This document shows, piece after piece, positions 1-7,124 of a DNA stretch of 10,247 nucleotides. Under the pieces are notes generated by a model that was not told the origin of the DNA, did not search any database, and saw nothing but the letters and a program-made list of their open reading frames with translations. This DNA is from Larix sibirica. Taxonomy: Eukaryota; Streptophyta; Pinopsida; Pinales; Pinaceae. The first letter of the stretch is position 1. The number at the start of each line of letters is the position of its first letter. The position numbers and the translations under genes were made by a program. The stretch lies in assembly GCA_004151065.3 (NCBI GenBank), contig NWUY0300001948.1, positions 48,794 through 59,040 of the forward strand, read 5' to 3'.

Positions 1-18
1 TGAAATTATCTGAAATAA

Positions 19-162
19 ACAATCGTTGGAGAATATGGTACGATCCCACCTCATCCGAATGATTATCTCTATATTCTTCATGATGGAAAAGTCCCACCTG
101 ATAATCCAGTGACCTCTTCTATAGTATGTATGTTGTGTCGCTGGGAGCAGTATACCTGCTAA
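19..162 (+). other. Short unrecognised open frame, possible coding remnant
   Basis: This frame is open for 47 codons between a TAA at 16-18 and a TAA at 160-162. Its translation looks more protein-like than its surroundings: it is rich in Pro, Asp and Tyr in the middle and ends in a segment with two Cys and a Trp. I recognise no family. There is no ATG near the left end and no clear splice acceptor. The overlapping frame at 3-59 also reads well (many Trp, Tyr and Asn), so a frameshifted gene or transposon relic cut by the window edge is possible. Chance is also a fair explanation. Confidence 0.15.
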
Positions 163-894
163 CCAAAACACCCCCGAGCCATCGAAATCCGATAGAAGAA
201 AAATCATTTAAATTGTAGTTTTTATTGCTCAAATCATGATTTCGGTGATTTGGGTAGTTTTAAAATGTGACATTTAATCTAGGAAATATCATTGTAATTG
301 TTGAAATTGCATAATTACACAACCTGCAATTTTCAGATGTAATTTTGATTGGATTTGATGAGAAAATGGCCAAAAAAAAAAAGGAGATGTTTTGGTGGAT
401 TTTTATCCTACGCGGCATCATTGTACTCCCTCAAAATATGGCTTTAATTTATTGGTGTGGTTAAAGGAGTATTAAATCATATAAAAGTTTTATTTTCAAT
501 ATGGTATAGTGTGCTTTTGAAACATGCTTTACATATTATTTATTAATAAAAATGGAATTTTATTTTCAAATTTTCAGAAAAATAAATGAGTTAATATGGC
601 TTTAGTTTGTTGGTGAGGTTAAGGGAGTATTAAATTATAAGAAATTTTTAATTTTAATATGGTATAGTATGATGTGTCCAAATAACATATTGAAAAGAGG
701 TCGTTTATGAGTATTAGGTAATTTTTATAGAATAAATACTTTTATATATATAATTGTTTAAGTTGAAAAAGAAAATTGCAATGTACAACCATTAATGTGC
801 TTTTCAATATATCTTTCAACAAAAATTAAAATCTAAATAAAATTATTTAGAAATACAATATCAATTTATTCATTAAAAATTGGTTACTGTCTCG
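163..894. other. AT-rich non-coding stretch
   Basis: I see no gene here. It holds an 11-base A run at 372-382, a diverged direct repeat described separately, and otherwise AT-rich sequence with stops in all frames. The A run could be the tail of a plus-strand retrotransposed sequence, but no coding sequence precedes it. Confidence 0.5.
435..671 (+). repeat. Diverged direct repeat, period about 158 bp
   Basis: About 78 bases at 435-512 recur at 593-671. Both units start with AATATGGCTTTA, share a TTGGTG-AGGTTAA-GGAGTATTAAAT core, and end with AATATGGTATAGT. The second unit has several substitutions and small indels. Similarity weakens beyond the shared core, so this is either an old tandem duplication of about 158 bp or two fragments of one dispersed repeat. 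Confidence 0.6.
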
Positions 895-986
895 TTATGG
901 TCATGCAGACCATTCCATTTATTGTGGATGCCCTCTTTCAATTTAACTTATATATGTTTATTATGGTCATGTAGACCATTCCATTT
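895..986 (+). repeat. 26-bp direct repeat with palindromic arms, 66-bp period
   Basis: TTATGGTCATG-AGACCATTCCATTT occurs at 895-920 and again at 961-986 with one mismatch (C/T). Inside each unit, ATGGTC and GACCAT are inverted arms around a 5-base loop, so each can form a small hairpin. The second unit stops exactly at the N tract at 987-988. It could be a tandem array cut by the gap or a misjoin edge. Confidence 0.65.
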
Positions 987-988
987 NN
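987..988. other. Assembly gap or ambiguous bases (NN)
   Basis: Two undetermined bases separate unrelated non-LINE sequence on the left from reverse-transcriptase sequence of LINE copy A on the right. The abrupt change of content suggests a contig join or a gap of unknown size, so the copy A 3' end here may not be real. Confidence 0.8.
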
Positions 989-1815
989 CTAATCAAGCAT
1001 CTACCAGAGATTTTACGTATACGACGACTCTCTTCAATACCTAAGTGAGTTTTGAGAGGACACTTTTTAGCCTTTTTGCCATGATCTTTGCCACAACCTT
1101 GTAAGTGATGTTGCAGAGAGAGAGATAGGTCGATAACCATTCATTCTTTATGGTTTATCAGATTTTGGGATCAATGCAATAAAAGTGGCATTTAGGGGCG
1201 GATGCACAATTCCCCCTTTTCTTAATTCCTCCACAAGGTGTGGAAGATCGCTTCCAATGACTTCAAAGTGTGTTAAGAAGAATTCGAAAGTCCATTCGTC
1301 TGGACCATGGCTTTTGTCTTTTTGAAAGTTTTGCAGGGTTTCTTTGATTTCTTCTTCAATGACTTCTTCCATGAGGTCCTGATTGTCTTCGTGAGTTATA
1401 GATCCCGAGAAAAAATGGGAGAGTCGAATGACTTCCACTATGCTATCTCTTTTGTTTTCTGAAAAGAGGGATTTGAAATGTTATGTACCCAAAGTAGCCA
1501 GATCGTCAAAGGATGTGGTGTCCTCATTTTGTTCATTTTTAACTCCCAAATATTATTTTGTGATTTCCTTCCTTTTGCAAAAGCCTAGAAGAATTTTGTG
1601 TTCTCATCCCCACACTCCATCCAGATGGCCCTGCTTTTTAATCTCCAGACTTCCTCTTGTTCCAATAGTAGTTTTCGTCGACAACCTTCCAAGGATTTTA
1701 ATTTTTTAGTTGTATCTGGAGTGAGGAAGCCCCCTCCTTCCATGTCTTGCAATTTTGTGATTCCCCCTTCAACCCGGATTAATTAACTTTCATCCCTTTC
1801 TTTTTTTTTGAAATA
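989..1815 (-). pseudogene. LINE copy A ORF2: reverse transcriptase N-terminal part, broken
   Basis: The frame shifts repeatedly, but the minus strand keeps RT landmarks: EQEEVWRLKSRAIWMECGDE (an L1 linker ahead of the RT), then a relic of the PGPDG motif changed to HGPDEW, then ALIPKSD, then YRPISL, CNITYKVVAKIMAKRL and related residues at about 1130-1045. These are RT fingers motifs of L1-type elements. The ORF piece at 1438-1148 ends at TAA 1148-1150, inside what should be a continuous frame. Just after YRPISL, an (AG)n run at 1115-1125 is two bases longer than the frame needs, which breaks the reading. The YADD catalytic region is absent because the segment ends at the NN gap. It is non-functional, and the family assignment is secure. 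Confidence 0.8.
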
Positions 1816-2686
1816 TCACTCTCTTATTAGATGTTTTACTCTAGTGAGATTCTTGACAAAGTGGGGAGCTGCAAAAGCACGTGCAAAAGTACCTTCATCA
1901 GGTTGGTAGGGGATCCATGAGTCATTAATGATAGTTGTAACTTCTTCCTCTTTTAGCCACGTGGCACAAAGTTTAAAATATCTAGGAGTTTGTGTAGAGT
2001 TTCCCAGTATTTTGAGACATATTGGTAAGTGATCAGAGTCTCCTCCCGATTCAACCAATTGTATGAATCAAAACTTTTTTCCTACCAGGTTTCAACCATC
2101 AGAAATCGATCCAGTCTTTTTGTAATTCTCCTCTCACCTGTTCTCCGGTTGGTCTAGGTTGGATTCAGTTTGTTGGGGATGACATCTACGAGATGAGATT
2201 TCGTTAGTAGCATCTCAAAGCACCCGGCTAGGGGGTCCCCAGTGTTCATGGGATCCAAGGGTGAAATTCAGATCACCTCCCAGGATCAAATTCTTCGCTG
2301 CTAGAAAGGATTTTTTTCCATAGATATTTCCAGAAATTTACTCTCTCCAGATAGGGACCATAAATTTTTAGTACAATGAAAATCAAATTTAAGTTAGCAT
2401 GAAAGAATTCCGCTCCCAAACTAGAGTCGAAGCCCCAGGTATTTTTTACTTTTATTATTTTTGTGTTCCAACTCAAAGCAATGCCACCCGAGTGTCCCTT
2501 AGCATTTAAAGCAGCAAAATCATACAAAGGAAGAGATGCTTTCAGAAAACCAGTGACATCTTCCTCCATCCCCATCGTTCCTTGTAACATAAGAATATCT
2601 GGCTGATGTAGTGTGATCAACCTTTTTAAAGCAAATTTTTTGGGTTTACTTGACAAACCGCTGCTGTTGAGAGATAGGATTTTCAT
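1816..2686 (-). pseudogene. LINE copy A ORF2: AP-like endonuclease domain, broken
   Basis: Starting at the ATG 2684-2686, the first 120 or so residues align with copy B's endonuclease, including the N-terminal SLN, IYGP at about residue 108 and the GGIALSW segment. The catalytic Glu of the QET motif is Gly here (QGT; GAA in copy B, GGA here). A 1-nt gain near 2306-2313 throws the frame, so the GDLN segment continues out of frame. A 17-bp deletion at 2231-2240 and a lost base in the A run at 2090-2092 follow. The SDHLPI motif (copy B: SDHSPI) reappears in the piece at 2058-1816. This family nicks target DNA to prime reverse transcription; this copy cannot. Confidence 0.85.
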
Positions 2687-2775
2687 TGAGTGACCCCTGT
2701 CCGGGCCTTTGCTACTCTAAGCACCCCAACAATGGTTTTCTGTTTTCCATCCGCTAGGTCTTGTATTGCCCTCTA
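2683..2775 (-). other. ORF1/ORF2 junction of copy A (TAG, 29 codons, ATGA)
   Basis: The ORF1 tail frame meets a TAG at 2773-2775, then stays open for 29 codons and ends at TGA 2683-2685, which overlaps the ORF2 ATG (2684-2686) as ATGA. Copy B has the same layout and length. In L1 elements ORF2 is translated from the same RNA as ORF1, so this is the likely site of reinitiation; that role is inferred. Confidence 0.5.
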
Positions 2776-3216
2776 TTGGCCCGAAGAAAGGAGGGAGGGC
2801 CATCCTCTGCTTTTTGCTATTTTTTTGGGTAAAGGATTTAGACCAAGTCCAGAGCTTAAGGAGTGTGGGACCGATAGGACATGAATGTCCCTGGATCTTA
2901 AGTGGAAATGAATGGAAGAGTTTTTCAAAGAATTTTTGGGCGGTTTTCCAATTGTAAAGACCAGTGGTGGGCTAGAGTCAACTGGTGTCAAGAGTGGGTC
3001 GGGGATGGGAAAGTTAATTGGATCCAAAGGGATGAGTGGGGAGGTAGTTAAAGGGGATGGGGAGTTAGTGCCATCCTTTTCCAACGATAATGTAAAAAAA
3101 TAAGATTCTATTGAGGGGAAAGGAGTAGAAATAATATCATTCTTACCTGGAGAGGAAAGAGCTTCTGATTCTGCATGCTGGGATTTTGGCTCCGTTGTTG
3201 GTCTATCATCTTTGAA
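2773..3216 (-). pseudogene. LINE copy A ORF1 C-terminal tail
   Basis: This frame is open from the junction with RNase H near 3216 to a TAG at 2773-2775. It encodes a low-complexity tail rich in Pro, Ser and Asp (repeated SP, PLIP and TP patterns), followed by FHLRSRDIHVLSVP and a basic SRG-type end. It matches copy B's ORF1 tail in order and composition. The upstream DUF4283 and zinc-knuckle parts are missing, so this is a 5'-truncated remnant with no start of its own. The frame is surprisingly clean: the matching stretch in copy B carries a TAA, a frameshift in a 10-base A run and another TAA. I know of no catalytic role for such tails. Confidence 0.7.
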
Positions 3217-3863
3217 AGATGATCTTCCTCTCTGTTTCTTTCCCTATAGACATGACGACAAGAGAATGTGTCAAAATATTCTAAACACCTCAATGTTTCT
3301 ATAAACATTGAGTTTAATAGCAGATTGTGGCATCTCTGAATTTGATTTATCCAATTTATTATGATCAACGAGTCTCCAAAAATCTGTAGATGAGAGCACT
3401 GTTTTTCTCGTGCAAAATAAATCAGGATTTTTAACGCATATAGTTCTTCATAATTGTTTGAGCCATGCCCCAATCCCATATGAAGCTTGTAAAGATGGTT
3501 TTATGAGAAGTGTAGAATTGCTCCACCTCCACACACTTTGTTTTGTGAGGCCCCATCGAAGTATTCCCATGGTTTTTGTGGGTTATGTCTTCGAATACTA
3601 AAGTACGAGGGATAGGTTGGTTTTTTTCCTACGGGAAGTATGCGAGAACAAAGATGTTGTATTGTGTCGTGAGAGCAGGGGTGATTTGCTTTCCTTGGAA
3701 GATCATTCAGTTTCTGGTAATCTAGATGCCCCAAATGGCAATCAATGGCAAGGCATGAATATAGGTCGTGTCCTGAGCTCCAATCTAGGATTTCCAGGCT
3801 TCTTCGACGGTCTCTCCAATCCACTCCCGAGAAGGGAGATGCTGTGTTTTCAAATCTGACCAT
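3205..3863 (-). pseudogene. LINE copy B ORF2 C-terminus: RNase H domain
   Basis: The domain begins near 3575 with KPWEYFDGAS and GGGAIL and ends with NREEDHLSK near 3210. All four catalytic acidic residues can be placed: Asp in FDGAS (3555-3557), Glu in NNYEELYAL (3444-3446), Asp in FGDS (3372-3374) and Asp in REEDHLSK (3222-3224). RNase H degrades the RNA strand of the RNA-DNA hybrid made during reverse transcription. One in-frame TAA at 3501-3503 splits the domain. The part at 3863-3600 is better read in another frame (HALPLIAIWGIWITRN, a plant LINE linker), so a further shift lies between about 3650 and 3570. Homology to the family ends at the junction with copy A. Confidence 0.85.
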
Positions 3864-4228
3864 ACGTTAACCATGTAGGGGCATCTAAAAAAAATGTGAG
3901 ATTGGTTCCTCTCCTTGTTTGCATAGTGCACACCAACCAGGTCCTGCTATGTTTTTCTTCTTCATACGATCCCACGTCGGGATCCGATTTGCTAAGAGGC
4001 ACCACATAATTATTGTTTTTCCTTTGATGGCCAGATAGCTTTCTAGATCTTTTGCCACCACCACTTTTTTTCCTTGTTCTGTTGTTTTTGTTTTGCCAAC
4101 AGTTTGTATCCCAACTTTGGTGTGTATTTTCCATTTGAGGCTGGCGACCAGATAAGCTCGTCCATGGAGTCATTGATTCTAACATGTGATCTTCTGAGGG
4201 TTAAGATAAAATAATTCCAGATGTTGTG
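3864..4228 (-). pseudogene. LINE copy B ORF2: zf-RVT zinc-binding domain, broken
   Basis: Read with frame corrections, the minus strand gives HNIWNYF, DELIWSPASNGKYTPKLGY, KKWWWQKI, then a W-C-LL stretch, GWCALCKQGEEPISH and FFRCPYMVNVWSD. The C-x2-C, H, C spacing with aromatic neighbours is that of the zf-RVT domain between RT and RNase H in plant LINEs. Three lesions are clear. A TAG at 4043-4045 stands where a Trp codon is expected. The run at 4016-4020 is one base short for the frame. The 8-base A run at 3887-3894 is one base too long, just before the RCPY segment. The N at 4229 sits immediately upstream. Confidence 0.75.
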
Positions 4229-4229
4229 N
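4229..4229. other. Ambiguous base at a break inside RT
   Basis: A single N lies between ALIPKSD of the RT fingers and the zf-RVT start (HNIWNYF). The whole RT palm with its YADD box, normally several hundred residues, is missing at this point. The N therefore probably marks a collapsed gap or contig join and not one unknown base, though a true deletion is possible. Confidence 0.7.
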
Positions 4230-5762
4230 ATCAGATTTTGGAATCAATGCAATAAAAGTGGCATTTAGGGGCGGATGCACAATTCCCCCTTTTCTGGATT
4301 CCTCCACAAGGTGTAGTATATCACTTCCAATGACTTCAAAATGTGCTAAGAAGAATTCGATAGTCCAATCGTCTGGCCCTGGGATTTTGTCTTTTTGAAA
4401 GTTGTGCAGGGTTTCTTTGAGTTCTTCTTCAGTGACTTCTTCCATGAGGTCCTGATTGTCTTCATGAGTTATAGATCCTAGGAAAAATTGGGAGAGTCGA
4501 ATAACTTCCGCTATGATGGCTCTTATGTTTTCCGAAAAGAGGGCTTTGAAATGTGATGTACCCAAAGTAGCCAGTTCATCAAAGGATGTAGTGGCCTCAT
4601 TTTGTTCGTTTTTTAACTCCCAGATAGTATTTTGTGATTTCCTTCCTTTTGCATAAGCCTGGAAGAATTTTGTGTTCTCATCCCCACACTCCATCCAGAT
4701 AGCCCTGCTTTTTAACCTCCAGACTTCCTCTTGTTCCAATAGTAGTTTTCGTCAACAACCTTCCAAGGATTTTAGTTGTTTTGTTGTATCTGGAGTGAGG
4801 AAGCCCCCTCATTCCATGTCTTGCAATTTTGTGAATTCCCCTTCAACCTGGATTAATTCACTTACATCTTCTTCTTTTTTGAAATCCCAGTCTTTTACTA
4901 GATGTTTTACTCTTGTGATATTCTTAACAAAGTGTGGAGCTGTAAAGTTACCTTCATCAAGTTGGTAGGGGATCCATGAATCTTTAATGATATTTGTATT
5001 GTCTTCCTCTTTTACCCATGCAACACAAAGTTTAAAAGGGCTAGGATGTTTTGTGGTGTTTCCCAATATTTCAAGGCATATTGGTGAATGATCAGAGTCT
5101 CCTCTAGATTCAACACATTGTCTGAATCGAAAAGTTTGGCCTACCAGGTTTTCAGCTGACAAAAATCGATCCAGTCTTTTTGCAATTCTCCCCTCACCAG
5201 TTCGCTGGTTTGTCCAGGTAGGCTTCAGTTTGTTGGGGATGACATCTATGAGATGAGAATCCCTAAGTAGCAACTCAAAAAACCCGGCTAGGGGGTCCCC
5301 TCTAGCTATTGGTCCCCAGTGTTCATGGGATCCAAGGGTGAAGTTCAGATCACCTCCCAGGATCAAATTCTCTGCTGCTAGAAAGGATTTTTTTCGTAAA
5401 GAGTTCCATAAAGTTACTCTCTCCAAGTAGGGACCATAAATGTTTAGAACAATGAAAATCAAATTGAAGCCAGCATGAAATAATTCCGCTCCCAATCCAG
5501 TGTCGAAGCCCCAGGTGTTTTTGGCTTTTATCATTTTTGTGTTCCATCCCATAGCGAGGCCACCTAAGTGTCCCCTAGCATTTAAAGCAACAAAATCATA
5601 CAGAGGAAAAGATGCTTTGAGAAAACCAATGACATCTTCCTCCATCCCCATCGTTTCTTGTAACATAAGGATTTTCGGCTGATGTAGTGAGATCAACCTT
5701 TTAAGGGCAAGTTTTTTGGGTTTACTTGCCAAACCCCTGTCATTTAGAGATGGGATTTTCAT
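4230..5762 (-). pseudogene. LINE copy B ORF2: endonuclease plus RT N-terminal part
   Basis: One reading frame runs from ATG 5760-5762 to the N at 4229, broken only by TGA 4809-4811 and TGA 4752-4754. Residues 1 to about 230 form an APE-type endonuclease with its active-site motifs present: N7, QET (E36), IYGP (Y108), GDLN (D137, N139), RLDRFL (D197) and SDHSP (D223, H224). After a charged linker come RLKSRAIWMECGDENTKFF and KDKIPGPDDW with ALIPKSD, the RT fingers. Copy A has sense codons at both stop positions (GGA and CGA), so both stops arose in copy B; the second is a CpG transition. The catalytic YADD part is lacking. The endonuclease part alone looks intact, but the protein would be truncated. 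Confidence 0.9.
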
Positions 5763-5851
5763 CGAATAACCCCTCTTTGGGCCTTCACTGCTCTAAGTGC
5801 CCCAACAATGGTTTTTGGTTTTCCATCCGCTAGGTCTTGTATTTCCCTCTA
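5759..5851 (-). other. ORF1/ORF2 junction of copy B (TAG, 29 codons, ATGA)
   Basis: In the ORF1 tail frame, TAG 5849-5851 is followed by 29 open codons and TGA 5759-5761, which overlaps the ORF2 ATG 5760-5762 as ATGA. Spacing, TAG context (CAATAGAGGG) and overlap equal those of copy A, so the layout is ancestral. TAG is probably the true ORF1 stop; readthrough is a less likely alternative. Confidence 0.5.
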
Positions 5852-6498
5852 TTGGGTCAAAGAAAGGAGAGAGGGTCGTCCTCTGCTTCTTGCTGTTTTT
5901 CCGGGAAAAGGATTCAAACCAAGTCCGGAGCCTAAGGATTATGGGACTGAGAGGACAAGAATATCCCTAGATCTTAAGTGGAATTGAATGGGAGATTTTT
6001 TCAAAGAAATTTGGGGCATTTTTCCAAGTGAAAAGACCATAGGTGGGGTAGAGTCAGCTGGTGACAAGAGTGGTTCGAGGATGGGCATGTTATTTGGATC
6101 CGAGGGGATGAAGGGGGAGGTAGTAAAAGGGGGTGGGGAGACAGTGCTGTCCTTTTCCAACGATAATGAAAAAAAAAAGATTATATTGTGGGTAAAGGAG
6201 TAGAGATATCATCATTCTTACCCGGAGAGGAATGAGCCTCCAATTCTGCATGCTGGGATTTTGGCTCCGTTGCAGGTCTTTCGTCATTGAAATCCCCAAA
6301 AATTTGTGGATTGGAGGTTGTCGGAACATCAAATCTGTTAGTGGGTTCCTGAGTAAGAACTGCAATATCGAAATCAGAGTGCACCTCCCTCATCTGTTCA
6401 TTCAATCTCCCCGTTTTTTGAATGCCCTCTTCCACCCCCAGTCCGCTTCCATCCATCTAATTCTTGGATTTTTCTGCGTTCTTGTTAAAGGTCAATCA

Positions 6499-6540
6499 AC
6501 ATTGCTTTGCCATGTGTCCATAACAGTGGCAGAGGTGGCA
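6499..6540 (-). other. CCHC zinc knuckle of ORF1 (copy B)
   Basis: The minus strand reads C-HL-C-HCYG-H-MAKQ-C, an exact CX2CX4HX4C knuckle. It is preceded by LDYEGVPFR, the usual lead-in of this knuckle in plant LINE ORF1. It lies in the same frame as DUF4283, but between TAG 6607-6609 and TGA 6496-6498. Such knuckles bind single-stranded nucleic acid. Confidence 0.9.
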
Positions 6541-6606
6541 ACGAAAGGGAACGCCTTCATAATCTAGCCTTTGTATGCACGTTTCCTGTCCCCAAATGAA
6601 GTTTAA

Positions 6607-7121
6607 CTACTCTCCGAGCCCAACTCGTACATTTATGGAAACAAGGATCCTGGCCACCAACATCCTCTTTGTATGTGTAAATGTCATATCGACATCAATA
6701 AAAGCTTTGAGAGTGTTCCCGATGTCCCTAAAGGAGTCCCAATTCCAAAATTCCCAAGGTAATCCCGGCATTCGAATCCATATCGGAATTACATCAAATT
6801 TTTCTGTGTCGGCATCGAACATAGGTGTCCAATTCTTGAATAGAATGGAGGAGTTTCCCAAACTCCAGTGTTTCTGCAAGACGCGACCAACATGCTCCCT
6901 ATTCTGGAGTTTGAATACAAACCAACCTCGTGAAAGGACCATGATCTCCGATTTGTATTCCAGAATTGCCATCCAATTTGTGGTAACCCAATTTTCTAAA
7001 CCTTCAAAACTGGGATACTTTCCTCTGGCTCGCCCTACAACCGCTGATTCCGTCATATCCAACGAAATTTGCAACTGTGATGTTTTTTCCACAAATGAGG
7101 TTTTAAGCGTTCCCGCAAATT
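6607..7121 (-). other. DUF4283 domain of ORF1 (copy B)
   Basis: The segment contains the family's hallmarks in order: KYPSFEGLENW, then MVLSRGWFVFKL, then PIWIRMPGLPWEFWN, then an IGNTLKAFIDVD region and VARILVSINV. DUF4283 is the usual N-terminal domain ahead of the zinc knuckle in plant LINE ORF1 and related domesticated proteins. The frame is open across the domain from about 7115 to TAG 6607-6609. The opposite strand also shows a long open frame (6575-7126), which is a shadow of this domain. Confidence 0.88.
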
Positions 7122-7124
7122 TTT

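Larger units (their letters stand above)
989..3217 (-). mobile_element. LINE copy A: partial L1-type plant non-LTR retrotransposon
   Basis: Read on the minus strand, this segment holds in order the Pro/Ser-rich ORF1 tail (3216-2773), the ORF2 endonuclease (from 2686) and the RT N-terminal part (to 989). It matches copy B over about 3217-1150 with roughly 90% identity by hand count in one stretch. It lacks the ORF1 DUF4283 and CCHC part, the RT core, zf-RVT, RNase H and any poly-A tail. Its right end abuts copy B's RNase H sequence with no recognisable 3' UTR or target-site duplication; its left end is the N tract. Damage includes frameshifts, stops and a 17-bp deletion, so it is a dead fragment. 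Confidence 0.85.

Noticed and set aside
372-382. A run as the poly-A tail of the LINE
   Set aside because: A minus-strand LINE would show a T run on this strand, and the run lies about 600 bases beyond the last LINE sequence, across a gap.
1428-1786. Plus-strand open frames with Ser- and Phe-rich products; similar frame at 4672-4968
   Set aside because: They are antisense to RT and linker sequence in both LINE copies, and similarity between them only reflects that repeat.
3501-3863. Treating this whole frame as one intact protein
   Set aside because: Only its last third is RNase H. The first part reads as plant LINE linker in another frame, so a frameshift is present.
5350-5547. 65-codon minus-strand frame inside the copy B endonuclease
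   Set aside because: It overlaps the real ORF2 frame out of phase; the corresponding piece in copy A appears only because of a frameshift.
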